Shown here piece after piece: positions 34,680 to 43,866 of a stretch of 64,000 nt of DNA; positions within the stretch are counted from its first letter, which is position 1; every line of letters starts with the position of its first letter. Source of the stretch: Nocardioides sp. TRM66260-LWL. Its GTDB lineage: Bacteria > Actinomycetota > Actinomycetes > Propionibacteriales > Nocardioidaceae. Under the pieces are notes generated by a model, which saw only the letters and a program-made list of their open reading frames with translations, was not told the DNA's origin and ran no database searches. Position numbers and translations under genes: made by a program. Location: contig NZ_JAIQZK010000001.1 in the NCBI RefSeq assembly GCF_020075545.1, positions 62,001 through 126,000 of the forward strand, in the 5' to 3' direction.

Positions 34680-36365
34680 TCAGCCCCGCTCCGCGAGGAC
34701 GGCCTGCGCGGCGTTGTGCCCGCCGAGCCCCGACACCGCGCCGCCGCGCTTCGCGCCCGAGCCGCAGAGCAGCACGCCCGGCACGCCGGTGGCCACGCCC
34801 CAGGCGTCGGCCGGGTCGTCCAGTCGGGCGCGTCCGCGCGCCCAGGGCCAGTCGAGGTCGCCGTGGAAGATGTGGCCGCCGGGCAGGGCGAGCTCGGCCT
34901 CGAGGTCCTGCGGCGTGCGCACCTCCACGCACGGGCGGCCGTCGGCGTCGCGGGCCAGGCAGTCGGCGATCGGGTCGATCAGGTGACGGTCGAGCGAGGC
35001 GAGGGCGGCGTCGCGTGCGCGGTCGCGGGCGGCGTCGTGGTCGCCCTCGAAGAGCCAGGCCGGCGTGTGCAGGCCGAACCAGGTCAAGGTGTGCCGATCG
35101 GCGTCGTTCTCGCCGAGGATCGAGGGGTCGGTGAGGGAGTGGCAGTAGACCTCGCCGGGCAGCGGGTCGGGCAGGCGTCCGGCCGACGCGGCGCGGTGCG
35201 CCTCGGCGAGCTCGTCGTAGCCCTCGCAGAGGTGCAGCGTGCCGGCGAACGCCGTCCGCGGGTCGAGGCCCGAGCGCAGGCGCGGCAGCCGGTCGAGCAG
35301 CATGTTGATCTTGAGCTGGGCGCCGACCGGCTTGGCGGTCGGCTCGGCGGCGCCGCCCAGCAGGATCCGCAGCACCCACGGCGCGACCCCGGACAGCACG
35401 TGGCCCGCGGTGACCGAGCGTCGTCCCGCCGCGTCGTCCCAGACGACCTCCGACGCGGAGCCCGGGCCGGAGCCGGGGTGGATGCGGTGCACGCCTGCGC
35501 CGGTGAGGATCTCCGCCCCGGCGCGCGCCGCCGCGGACTCGAGCGCGCCGGAGACCGCGCCCATTCCGCCCACGGGCACCCGCCACTCGCCGGTGCCGCG
35601 GCCGATCAGGTGGTAGAGGAAGCAGCGGTTCTGGACCAGCGACGGGTCGTGCAGCGAGGCGAAGGTGCCGATCAGCGCATCGGTGGCGACGACGCCCCGC
35701 ACCGTGTCGTCGGCGAAGCGGCGCTCGATCGCCTCACCCAGCGGACGCTCGACCAGGTCGCCCCAGATGCCCGGCGCCTGGGCCTCGACGGCCTCCCGCA
35801 GCACGCCCTCCCGGGGGAGCGGCTCGGTGAGGGTCGGCTCGACGACGCGGGCCAGGTGCTCGATGCCGCCGTAGAAGGCGCACCACGCCTCGTACTCCTC
35901 GTCGCGGCGGGTGACGGCCCGGAAGGAGTCGCGCGTCGCGCGTCCCTCCGGCCGCTCGACGAGGAGTCCGGTGTCGACGCCGTCGCGGACGGTCGGGGCG
36001 TAGGACGCCGTGCGGCGCGAGACCAGGCGCAGGTCGAGGTCGAGCTCGTCGGCGATCCGCTCGGGCAGCAGGGAGACGAGGTAGGAGTAGCGCGAGAGCC
36101 GCACGTCGTGGCCGGCGAAGGCCTGCTCGGAGACCGCGGCGCCGCCGGTGCGGCCCAGGCGCTCGAGGACGAGCACGCTCAGCCCGGCCCGGGCGAGGTA
36201 GGCCGCCGAGACCAGCCCGTTGTGGCCGCCGCCGACGACGACGACGTCGTAGTGGCGGCGGCGCGGCTCGCCGTCCAGGCCCCGGGCGGGGCCGGGTGCC
36301 GACAGCGGATCGTCGTGGAGTGGTGCGCAGAGGGGACCGGCCGGGGAGTCCGGGGTGGGGATCAC
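34680..36365 (-). CDS. NAD(P)/FAD-dependent oxidoreductase, phytoene desaturase/CrtISO-like
   Basis: A 561-residue flavoprotein. About 45 N-terminal residues precede the dinucleotide-binding motif 'DVVVVGGGHNGLVSAAYLAR' with 'GRTGGAAVSEQAF'. The C-terminal FAD motif is 'LLCGSGAKRGGAVSGLGGHN' and onwards. It is most like the pyridine nucleotide-disulfide oxidoreductase / phytoene dehydrogenase-like proteins (PYROXD2 group) common in Actinobacteria, so carotenoid work is not assured and no other carotenoid genes are adjacent. GTG 36365 follows TAGGGT (36378-36373, minus strand) by 7 bp. Confidence 0.85.
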   Translation of the reverse strand: MIPTPDSPAGPLCAPLHDDPLSAPGPARGLDGEPRRRHYDVVVVGGGHNGLVSAAYLARAGLSVLVLERLGRTGGAAVSEQAFAGHDVRLSRYSYLVSLLPERIADELDLDLRLVSRRTASYAPTVRDGVDTGLLVERPEGRATRDSFRAVTRRDEEYEAWCAFYGGIEHLARVVEPTLTEPLPREGVLREAVEAQAPGIWGDLVERPLGEAIERRFADDTVRGVVATDALIGTFASLHDPSLVQNRCFLYHLIGRGTGEWRVPVGGMGAVSGALESAAARAGAEILTGAGVHRIHPGSGPGSASEVVWDDAAGRRSVTAGHVLSGVAPWVLRILLGGAAEPTAKPVGAQLKINMLLDRLPRLRSGLDPRTAFAGTLHLCEGYDELAEAHRAASAGRLPDPLPGEVYCHSLTDPSILGENDADRHTLTWFGLHTPAWLFEGDHDAARDRARDAALASLDRHLIDPIADCLARDADGRPCVEVRTPQDLEAELALPGGHIFHGDLDWPWARGRARLDDPADAWGVATGVPGVLLCGSGAKRGGAVSGLGGHNAAQAVLAERG

Positions 36366-36488
36366 CCGCGGCACCCTAGTCAACGACCGTGCACCGGTCG
36401 TCCCACGTCCGGGCGGGTCGGCGCGACGCGGAACATTCAAGATTCAACTACTGTTGTGGCTGCATCATCCCGTGAGAAGGAGCCCCCG

Positions 36489-37436
36489 ATGCCCGCGATC
36501 ACCGTCGACGACCTCACCACCCTGGCCCGCGTGCGCCGTCCGGGACTCGGCGACCAGCCGCGTCCGGTCCGGCGGATCAGCACCGCCCCGCAGGGCTACG
36601 AGGGCGAGGGCTTCCCGGTGCGCCGGGCCTTCGCCGGCCTCGACCTGCGCGACCTCGACCCGTTCATCATGATGGACCAGATGGGCGAGGTGGAGTACGC
36701 GCCCGGCGAGCCCAAGGGCACGCCGTGGCACCCCCACCGCGGGTTCGAGACCGTCACCTACATCATCGACGGCGTCTTCGACCACCACGACTCCCAGGGC
36801 GGCGGCGGCACGATCACCAACGGCGACACCCAGTGGATGACCGCCGGCAGCGGCCTGCTGCACATCGAGACCCCGCCCGAGTGGCTGGTGACGTCCGGCG
36901 GCCTCTTCCACGGCCTCCAGCTGTGGGTGAACCTGCCGCGCGACGCCAAGCTGAGCACCCCCCGCTACCAGGACCTGCGCTCGGGCGAGGTCGCGCTGCT
37001 CGCCGGCGACGACGCGGGCGCCCTCGTGCGGGTGATCGCGGGCTCCGTCGACGGCCACCGGGGTCCGGGCTCCACGCACACGCCGATGACCTTCGTCCAC
37101 GCCACCCTCGAGCCGGGCGCCCGCCTGGAGCTGCCGTGGGACGTCGACTTCAACGCCCTGGTCTACGTGCTCAACGGTCGCGGCACCGTCGGCGTCGACG
37201 ACCAGCCGATCCGCACCGGCCAGGCCGCGGTGCTGGGCGCGGGCGACTACCTGACGATCGCCGCCGACCGCTCCCAGGAGAGCCGGCACCCGGCGCTGGA
37301 CGTCGTCGTCATCGGCGGCCGGCCGATCCGCGAGCCGATCGCCTGGGCCGGTCCGTTCGTGATGAACACCAAGGCCGAGGTCCTGGAGGCGTACCAGGAC
37401 TTCCAGCGCGGACGCTTCGGTCAGCCGACCGACTGA
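36489..37436 (+). CDS. pirin family protein
   Basis: A 315-residue bicupin. The metal site of the first cupin shows in 'PWHPHRGFETVTYIIDGVFDHHDS' (in pieces), with 'GSGLLHIETP' supplying later ligands; the second cupin includes 'FNALVYVLNGRGTVGVDD'. Pirins can act as quercetinases or redox-linked regulators; which applies is unknown. AAGGAG precedes ATG 36489. Two direct TTCAA copies (36436-36440, 36443-36447) in the upstream AT-richer stretch may be a regulator site. The 3' end overlaps the convergent adenylation gene by 16 bp. Confidence 0.88.
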   Translation: MPAITVDDLTTLARVRRPGLGDQPRPVRRISTAPQGYEGEGFPVRRAFAGLDLRDLDPFIMMDQMGEVEYAPGEPKGTPWHPHRGFETVTYIIDGVFDHHDSQGGGGTITNGDTQWMTAGSGLLHIETPPEWLVTSGGLFHGLQLWVNLPRDAKLSTPRYQDLRSGEVALLAGDDAGALVRVIAGSVDGHRGPGSTHTPMTFVHATLEPGARLELPWDVDFNALVYVLNGRGTVGVDDQPIRTGQAAVLGAGDYLTIAADRSQESRHPALDVVVIGGRPIREPIAWAGPFVMNTKAEVLEAYQDFQRGRFGQPTD

Positions 37437-40075
37437 GTCCGCGCGTCCGCCGTCGGCGCCGTCCTGCGGGCGGCGCGGACGGCGGGGCGGGCGGCGACCA
37501 GGACGCCGCGGCCCCGCCGCACCGCCCACCAGGCCGCGAGGCCGACGCCGAACGAGGCGAGGAACCCGGCCAGCGGGTCGTCGATGCGCTCGAAGACCTG
37601 CCAGTGGGTCAGGTAGATCCACAGCGACGCGCCCGCCAGACCTCCTGCGAGCGTCGCCACGGCGGACGGCACCCGCACGCTGCGCACCCAGGTGAGCAGG
37701 GCCAGGCCGGCGAGCACGATCAGCTCGCGCTGGGGGTCGTCGAAGAGCCCGGCCAGCCCCACGGCGCCCAGCAGGGTGACGAGCAGCCGCCGGCGCGCGG
37801 TGTCGGCGCGCGCCGCCGCCCAGCCGAGCGCGAAGATCCACGCGATCACGCCCGGGGTGCACCGCTCCGTGGTGCCGGCCTCGACGCCCGTCCACGCGTA
37901 GCGCACGACCAGCCCCGCCACCGCGAGCCCGATCGGCAGGGCGAAGGGACGGCGTCGCTCGAGTCGGTCGACACCCGGCACCGCGAGCAGCGCGGCGGTG
38001 CCGACGACCAGCCAGAACGCCGCCTCGACGAACCACAGGTGCCAGTCGTCGGTCCAGGCGTCGCTGCCGAGGAGCCCGTTGAGCATCAGCGGGGTGGGCC
38101 AGCGGTACTGGCCGGTCGTCAGCACGACCGCCCCGGCCACCAGTGCCGTCGGCACCAGCAGGTGGGTCGCCGAACGGAGCAGGCCGCGCACGCGCGCGGC
38201 GGCGGTCGGGTCGGCGAGCCGGAAGCGGGCCAGGTTGAAGCCCAGCAGCGCGAGCAGCGCGTGTGCTCCGCCGCGCACCTCCCAGACCTGGGTGTGCGTG
38301 CCGACGATCAGCACGATCGCCGCGGCCCGCACGAGCACCGACACCTCGGTCGGCACCGGGCGCAGCCAGCCGATCGCGCCCATGCCGTCCAGACGGCGCA
38401 CGGCGCGGGGCCGGCGATCGGTGCCGGTGCGGGTCGCGGCGCGCTCCGCCGTCGCGGCGGCCAGGCGCTCGAGCTCGCGGACCGGCAGCCGGTGCCAGTC
38501 GTCGGGGAGGCGGTGGAGCCGACGACCCACGCGGGTGGCGAGCTCGACGTAGGAGAGGGAGTCGCCGCCGAGCTCGACGAAGCTGCGGTCGGCGTCGATG
38601 CGGCCGCGACCGAGCACGAGCGCGACCTCGTCGGCGAGGGTGCGCTCGGGACGGGATCCGGCGGGACCGACGCCGGGCTCGGGCGCCTGGTCGGGCCGCT
38701 GGTCGGGCCCCTGGTCGAGCAGTCGCTCGAGCGCGGCCCGGTCGGGCTTGCCGGACGACGTCCGGGGCAGGCTCGCGACGGCGACCACGCGGACGGCGTG
38801 GTCCGGCAGGCCGGTCGCCTCGCGCGTCCGGCGGCGCAGTGCGGCGAGCCGGCCGCGCTCCTCGGTGACGACGTGCAGCCGCTCGTCGTGCATCAGCGTC
38901 CAGGCCGGCGCGACCGGGTGCAGCAGCCGCTCGAGGTCGTCGAGGTCGAGGCGCAACCCGAACGGCTTCGCGACCCGATCGCGGCGGCCGACGATCTCGA
39001 CCAGCCCGTCGCGGATCCGGGCGAGGTCGCCGGTGCGCAGCGTCGTCACGTCGCGGCCGCGGGCGAGGTCGGCAGGGGTGCGGGCGTAGCCGAGCATCAC
39101 GTTCGGGCCCTCGTAGACGAGCTCGCCGACCTCCGGGTCGTCGTGCCCGACCGGCTCGACGCGCAGCGTGCCGCCGGGGATCGCGCGGCCCACCGAGGAC
39201 GGATGCCGATCGGCCAGGTGCGGGGGCAGCATCGCCATCCGGGCCGTGGCCTCGGTCTGGCCGTACATGACGACGAGGTCCCAGCCCCGCTCCGCGCCGA
39301 GCCGCGCGTGGTGCTGCACCCGCTCGGGCGCCAGACGGCCGCCGGCCTGGGTCACGCGACGCAGGGCGGGCAGCTCGCGGTCGGCCAGCCCGGCGCGGTC
39401 GAGAAGGTCGACGGTGTAGGGGACGGCCGCGAGCGTCGTCACGTCGCTCATCGCCGACCAGAACGCCGGCTCGGCCACCGAGGCGTCGCACAGCCGGACG
39501 CTGCCGCCGCGGACCAGGTGCGAGGTGACCACCGAGAGCCCGTAGCAGTAGTGGAGCGGCAGCGAGGTGATCGCGCGGTCGTCGGGCCCCAGCCCGAGGA
39601 CCTCGGCGATCGCGGCCGCGTTGCTGCGCAGCCCCTCGGCGGAGAGCCGCACGAGCTTCGGGCTGCCCGTGGAGCCCGAGGTGGTGAGCAGCAGCGCCAG
39701 CTCGGGGTGCAGGTCGTGGGCGGGCGGCGCGTCGACCGCGCGGCGGTGCACGGTGCCGGCCGGCGTGACGACGACGTCGGGGTCGTAGGCCGCGATCGCC
39801 CGCTCGAGCTGGTCGGGACGGTCGGCCGGCAGGAGCAGCGCGACGTGGTCGTGCTCGAGAGCGGCGACCAGGGCGACCAGGGAGTCGAGGTCGCGGCCGA
39901 GACCGAGGGCGACGAGGCGTCGACCGGTGCCCCAGTCCGCGGCCACGTCGGCCGCGCGCGCCGCCAGCTCGTCGAAGTCGAGGGTGCCGTGAGCGCCGAC
40001 CACGGCCGGACGTGCGCCATGGCGGTGGAGGCCGAGGATGCGGCCGATGCGCACGTCCGGGGCGGTCGGGTTCAC
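37421..40075 (-). CDS. adenylation-carrier-acyltransferase fusion, iron-regulated
   Basis: An 884-residue three-part protein. Residues 1-455: an AMP-forming adenylation domain ('TTSGSTGSPK' 131-140, 'YGQTEA' 271-276, 'TGD' 348-350, catalytic Lys443 in 'SSGKPDR'). Residues 475-545: an acyl/peptidyl carrier with phosphopantetheine Ser506 in 'LGGDSL'. Residues about 580-860: a multi-helix membrane part resembling acyltransferase-3/OafA proteins ('WHLWFVEAAFWLVVGTAALL', 'SLWIYLTHWQVFE'). It may activate a carboxylic acid and pass it to a membrane or extracellular acceptor. An IdeR/DtxR box sits in its promoter and points to siderophore or iron metabolism. Confidence 0.85.
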   Translation of the reverse strand: MNPTAPDVRIGRILGLHRHGARPAVVGAHGTLDFDELAARAADVAADWGTGRRLVALGLGRDLDSLVALVAALEHDHVALLLPADRPDQLERAIAAYDPDVVVTPAGTVHRRAVDAPPAHDLHPELALLLTTSGSTGSPKLVRLSAEGLRSNAAAIAEVLGLGPDDRAITSLPLHYCYGLSVVTSHLVRGGSVRLCDASVAEPAFWSAMSDVTTLAAVPYTVDLLDRAGLADRELPALRRVTQAGGRLAPERVQHHARLGAERGWDLVVMYGQTEATARMAMLPPHLADRHPSSVGRAIPGGTLRVEPVGHDDPEVGELVYEGPNVMLGYARTPADLARGRDVTTLRTGDLARIRDGLVEIVGRRDRVAKPFGLRLDLDDLERLLHPVAPAWTLMHDERLHVVTEERGRLAALRRRTREATGLPDHAVRVVAVASLPRTSSGKPDRAALERLLDQGPDQRPDQAPEPGVGPAGSRPERTLADEVALVLGRGRIDADRSFVELGGDSLSYVELATRVGRRLHRLPDDWHRLPVRELERLAAATAERAATRTGTDRRPRAVRRLDGMGAIGWLRPVPTEVSVLVRAAAIVLIVGTHTQVWEVRGGAHALLALLGFNLARFRLADPTAAARVRGLLRSATHLLVPTALVAGAVVLTTGQYRWPTPLMLNGLLGSDAWTDDWHLWFVEAAFWLVVGTAALLAVPGVDRLERRRPFALPIGLAVAGLVVRYAWTGVEAGTTERCTPGVIAWIFALGWAAARADTARRRLLVTLLGAVGLAGLFDDPQRELIVLAGLALLTWVRSVRVPSAVATLAGGLAGASLWIYLTHWQVFERIDDPLAGFLASFGVGLAAWWAVRRGRGVLVAARPAVRAARRTAPTADARTQSVG

Positions 40076-40080
40076 GGCCC

Positions 40081-40107
40081 GAGCATAACTTAGGCCAGGC
40101 TCACCTA
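40081..40107 (-). promoter_or_regulatory. IdeR/DtxR iron box and -10 for the adenylation-fusion gene
   Basis: TTAGGCCAGGCTCACCTAA (40089-40107) matches the 19-bp IdeR/DtxR consensus (TTAGGTTAGGCTAACCTAA) at 16 positions. Directly downstream on the minus strand, TATGCT (40086-40081) lies 5 bp before the GTG start at 40075. Repression by iron-loaded IdeR is expected. Confidence 0.8.
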
Positions 40108-40135
40108 AGGCGCCGGGTGGTCGATGTCACCGGGA

Positions 40136-41206
40136 TCACCGGGGATGCGCGGACGCGGGGCCGACCACGTCGACGCGCACCTGCGCGCCGGGCTCGGGCG
40201 CGGTCAGGCCGTCGGTGCGGGCCAGCAGGCGCACGTCGGCGTCGTCGAGCAGGGCGAGCCGGACGGTGGCGTCGTGGCCGTGGAAGCCGACGTCGATCAC
40301 CCGGGCCAGCGCGCCGCCGTGCGTGGCCGCCCGCTCGGGGGTCAGCCGCAGCTGCTCGGGACGCAGCACGAGGGTGACCTCGCCCTCGAGCGCGGCCTCG
40401 TCGGCCTCGGAGACCAGGGCGACGTCGCCGAGCGCGCAGGTGGCCCGGCCGGCGCGTGCGCGGGCGGGCAGCACGACCGCGCCGCCGACGAACCGGGCGA
40501 CGTCGGCGTCCGCCGGGCGGGCGTACAGCTCGCGCGGGGCGGCCGCCTGCACGAGGCGTCCGGCGCGCATGACGGCGACCTGGTCGGTGAGGGAGAGCGC
40601 CTCGTCCTGGTCGTGGGTGACGAGCACGCCGGTGGCGCCCGCGGCGCGCAGCGCGGCCACGACGGCCTCGCCGGTGCTGGCGCGCAGGGCGGCGTCGAGG
40701 CTGGAGAACGGCTCGTCGAGCAGCACGACCGACGGCGCCGGCGCCAGCGCGCGGGCCAGGGCGACGCGCTGCTGCTGGCCGCCGGAGAGCTCGTGCGGCG
40801 CGCGCTCGGCGAACGTCCGCGGCAGCTCGACGAGGTCGAGCAGCTCGGCGACCCGGGCCACGCGCTCGCGGCGACCGCGGCCGGCGCGACCCCGCAGGCC
40901 GAAGGCGATGTTCGCGGCGACGTCGAGGTGCGGGAAGAGGGCGCCCTCCTGCGGCACGTAGCCGATGCCGCGGTCGCGGGCCGGCACGCAGCGTCCGGGC
41001 GCGGCGACCACGCGACCGTCGAGGGCGACCGACCCGGCGTCGGGCTCGAGGAACCCGGCGATCACGCGCAGCAGCGTCGTCTTGCCGCAGCCCGAGGGGC
41101 CCAGCAGCGCCGTCACCGAGCCGGGCGGCACCGCCAGGCTGACGTCGTCGACGGCGCGCACCGGCCCGAAGGAGCGGCTGACGTGCTCGAGCACGAGGGT
41201 GGTCAT
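40136..41206 (-). CDS. fbpC: ferric iron ABC transporter ATPase (FbpC type)
   Basis: A 356-residue ATPase. It has Walker A 'GPSGCGKTTLLRVIAG', Q-loop 'GYVPQEGALFPHLDV', signature 'ELSGGQQQRVALARAL', Walker B 'VVLLDEPFSSLDAALR' and 'VTHDQDEALSLTDQ'. A C-terminal TOBE-like domain follows ('TLVLRPEQLRLTP'). The ATG overlaps the permease stop by 4 bp. With the permease and binding protein it forms an Fe3+ importer; the iron boxes support that substrate. Confidence 0.9.
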   Translation of the reverse strand: MTTLVLEHVSRSFGPVRAVDDVSLAVPPGSVTALLGPSGCGKTTLLRVIAGFLEPDAGSVALDGRVVAAPGRCVPARDRGIGYVPQEGALFPHLDVAANIAFGLRGRAGRGRRERVARVAELLDLVELPRTFAERAPHELSGGQQQRVALARALAPAPSVVLLDEPFSSLDAALRASTGEAVVAALRAAGATGVLVTHDQDEALSLTDQVAVMRAGRLVQAAAPRELYARPADADVARFVGGAVVLPARARAGRATCALGDVALVSEADEAALEGEVTLVLRPEQLRLTPERAATHGGALARVIDVGFHGHDATVRLALLDDADVRLLARTDGLTAPEPGAQVRVDVVGPASAHPR

Positions 41207-42699
41207 CGGTCTCCTCCTCCGGCCGAGACGCGGCCGAGCAGCACGGTGGCCGGCAGCGAGATCAGCACCATCAGCAGCGCGTACGGGGCCGCCGCGCCGT
41301 AGGCCACCGACGACGAGGCCGACCAGAAGCGGGTGGCGAGCGTGGCGACGTCGATCGGCGCGAGCATGAGGGTGGCGGTGAGCTCGGTGGAGACCGCGAG
41401 GAAGACCAGCGCAGCGCCGGACGCGACGCCGGGCGCGATCAGCGGCAGCGTGACCCGGCGGATCGTCTCCAGGGGGCCGGTGCCGAGGCTGCGGGCGACG
41501 TCGTCGAGCACCGGGGGCGCCTGCTCGATCGCGGCGCGCAGGCTCACCACGGCGCGCGGCAGGAACAGCACGGCGTAGGCCGAGAGCAGCAGCGCGTAGG
41601 TCTGGTAGAGGTCGGGGACGACCCGCAGCGAGGCGGTGACCAGCGCCAGCGCGATGACGATGCCCGGCAGCGAGGTCGACACGTAGGTGCTGCCCTCGAG
41701 CAGCCCGGCCAGACGTCCGCGGTGCCGCACCGCCAGCCAGGCCACCGGCGCGGCCAGGACGACGGTGATCGCGGCGCCCGCAGCGCCGAGCGCGAGGGAG
41801 GTGCCGGTCGCGGCGAGCAGGTCGGCCACCGGGAAGGCCGTCGAGGAGCCGACGACCAGCCAGTGCACCAGCGCGTAGGTGGGCACGCCGACCGCGAGCG
41901 CCACGACCCCGGCCGCGGCGAGGAGGCCGACGGGTGTCCAGCGGCCCAGGCGCTGACGGTCGGCCGGCCGCGCCGAGCCGGCCGAGAGCCGCGCGTACCG
42001 GCGTCGTCCCCGCAGCCGCAGCTCGGTGAGGAGCAGCAGGAGGCAGCACAGCACGAGCACGCTGGCCGTCATGGTGGCGGCGCCGCCGTTGAAGGTGGAG
42101 CGGTACTGGTCGTAGATCGCGGTGGTGAAGGTCGGGAAGCGCAGCATCTGGATCGCGCCGAACTCCGCGAGCAGGTGCAGGCCGACGAGCAGCGAGCCGC
42201 CGAGCAGTGCGGGGCGCAGCTGCGGCAGCACGACCCGGACGAAGACGGCCAGCCGGCCGTGGCCGAGGGCCTGGGCGGTCTCCTCGAGCGCGGGGTCGAG
42301 GCCGCGCAGCGTCACGACCGCCGGCAGGTAGACCAGCGGGTAGTAGGCGAGGGTGACCACCAGCACCGCGCCGGCGTAGGTCTGCACCGAGGAGGTCAGC
42401 GAGACCCAGCCGAAGGACGTCACGAAGGCCGGCACCGCGAGCGGGGCGACGAGCAGCGCGTGCCACAGGCGACGCAGCGGCAGGTCGGTGCGCTCGACCA
42501 GCCAGGCGCAGCCGACGCCGACGACGGCGCAGGCGAGCATGCCGCCGACGACCAGGCGCACGGTGTTCCAGAGCAGCTCGCCGATGCGCGGACGCCACAG
42601 CAGGTCGTAGGCCTCGCGCGGGCCGACCGCGGCGGCGTCGTAGGCGACGAACCCGAGCGGCACCAGCGCGAGGGCCGCGACGACGACCGCCGTCAGCAC
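41203..42699 (-). CDS. fbpB: ferric iron ABC transporter permease (FbpB type)
   Basis: At least 498 residues with about 12 membrane helices in two fused halves. Each half has an ABC permease EAA-like loop ('LDPALEETAQALGHGRLAVF' and 'APPVLDDVARSLGTGPLETI'), as in FbpB/SfuB. The start is doubtful: GTG 42699 has no ribosome site and already lies at the edge of the first helix. The frame is open upstream to a CTG at 42834 that overlaps the fbpA stop, which would add 45 Pro/Arg-rich residues ('[19 protein letters not shown]'). Position between fbpA and fbpC fixes the role. Confidence 0.88.
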   Translation of the reverse strand: MLTAVVVAALALVPLGFVAYDAAAVGPREAYDLLWRPRIGELLWNTVRLVVGGMLACAVVGVGCAWLVERTDLPLRRLWHALLVAPLAVPAFVTSFGWVSLTSSVQTYAGAVLVVTLAYYPLVYLPAVVTLRGLDPALEETAQALGHGRLAVFVRVVLPQLRPALLGGSLLVGLHLLAEFGAIQMLRFPTFTTAIYDQYRSTFNGGAATMTASVLVLCCLLLLLTELRLRGRRRYARLSAGSARPADRQRLGRWTPVGLLAAAGVVALAVGVPTYALVHWLVVGSSTAFPVADLLAATGTSLALGAAGAAITVVLAAPVAWLAVRHRGRLAGLLEGSTYVSTSLPGIVIALALVTASLRVVPDLYQTYALLLSAYAVLFLPRAVVSLRAAIEQAPPVLDDVARSLGTGPLETIRRVTLPLIAPGVASGAALVFLAVSTELTATLMLAPIDVATLATRFWSASSSVAYGAAAPYALLMVLISLPATVLLGRVSAGGGDR

Positions 42700-42830
42700 C
42701 AGCGTCCGCGGAGCGCGGGCGCCGCGATCCTTCGGGCGCGCGCGTCCGGCCCCGCCGCGCGGCGCGGTCGGGCCGGACGGCTGGGACGGGTCGGGCGCGC
42801 CCGGGGGCGTCGGCCGCTCGAGGACGGTGA

Positions 42831-43847
42831 TCAGAGCAGGCCCACCTGCTGCATCAGGTCGACGACCTTGCTGCTGTTGAGCTGGGTGAGGTCGACCTTC
42901 GGGGGCTGCAGCGCGTCGAGCGCCTTGACCTCCGGCGGCAGCGAGGCCTCCGGGTTGAGCGGGTACTCCAGGGCGTAGGAGTCGCCCATCGCCTGCTGGG
43001 CCTGGGCGGAGGTCAGGTATTCCACGAAGCGCTGCGCGTCGCTCTGCTTGCTGGACGAGGCGAGCACGCCGGCGGCGGAGACGCTGAGGAAGGCGCCCGG
43101 GTCGCCGTCGGTGAAGTAGTGCAGGGCCGAGGAGTCAGAGTTCTCGCCGTTCTCCTGGCGGTCGCGGGCCCAGTAGTAGTGGTAGGTGATGCCGGCGTCG
43201 ACGTCGCCGGCGTTGACCGCCTGGAGCACCGAGTTGTTGCCGTCGTAGACCCGGCCGTTGGCCTTCAGCCCCTGCAGCCAGGTGCGGGTGGCGTCCTCGC
43301 CCTCGAGCTGGAGCACCGCGCTGACGATCGCCTGGAAGTCGGCGCCGTTCGGCGCGTACGCGACGCGGCCCTTCCAGGCGGGCTTCGCGAGGTCGAGCAG
43401 CGAGGTCGGCAGGTCGGCCTGCTGCACCTTCTGCGTGTTGTAGAGCAGCACGGTGGAGCGGGCGAGGAAGCCGGTCCAGTCGCGGTCGGCCGGCACGTAC
43501 TGGCGCGGGATCGGCTTCAGCGCGGCCGGCTCGACCTTCGTGAGCAGACCGGCGCCGTCGACGAGGGTCATGGCGGGGGAGTTCTCGGTGAGGAAGACGT
43601 CGGCGGGGGAGGCCTTGCCCTCGGCCACGATCTGGTTGGCCAGCTCGAGGTCGCTGCCGTTGCGCAGCTTGACCTTGATGCCGGTGGCCTTCTCGAAGTC
43701 CGGCACGATCTGGGTGATCAGCTGCTCGTGCTGGGCGTTGTAGACGGTGATCGACGGGCCGTCGTCGCCTCCGCCGCAGGCCGCGAGCGCGGGCAGGGCC
43801 ACGGCGGTCGCGGCGACGAGGGCGAGGGCACGGAGCTTGCGGGGCAC
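42831..43847 (-). CDS. fbpA: ferric iron ABC transporter substrate-binding lipoprotein
   Basis: A 338-residue lipoprotein. The signal is 'RKLRALALVAATAVALPALAAC' in part, with lipobox 'LAAC'. The mature part begins 'ITVYNAQHEQLITQIVPDFE', then 'DVFLTENSPAM' and 'GITYHYYWARDRQENG', whose paired tyrosines resemble the iron-ligating tyrosines of FbpA/FutA proteins. GTG 43847 has a GGAGGAG ribosome site. A double iron box lies 20 bp upstream, so the whole fbpABC operon should be IdeR-controlled. Confidence 0.9.
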   Translation of the reverse strand: MPRKLRALALVAATAVALPALAACGGGDDGPSITVYNAQHEQLITQIVPDFEKATGIKVKLRNGSDLELANQIVAEGKASPADVFLTENSPAMTLVDGAGLLTKVEPAALKPIPRQYVPADRDWTGFLARSTVLLYNTQKVQQADLPTSLLDLAKPAWKGRVAYAPNGADFQAIVSAVLQLEGEDATRTWLQGLKANGRVYDGNNSVLQAVNAGDVDAGITYHYYWARDRQENGENSDSSALHYFTDGDPGAFLSVSAAGVLASSSKQSDAQRFVEYLTSAQAQQAMGDSYALEYPLNPEASLPPEVKALDALQPPKVDLTQLNSSKVVDLMQQVGLL

Positions 43848-43866
43848 GGGGTCTCCTCCAGACGAA

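Noticed and set aside
36725-40093. 1122-codon plus-strand frame opposite the adenylation fusion
   Set aside because: Shadow of two real genes in other frames; no domain pattern and highly repetitive Arg/Gly composition.
42700-42830. Separate small gene between fbpA and fbpB
   Set aside because: No start codon with a ribosome site; the sequence is better explained as an extended fbpB N-terminus or linker.
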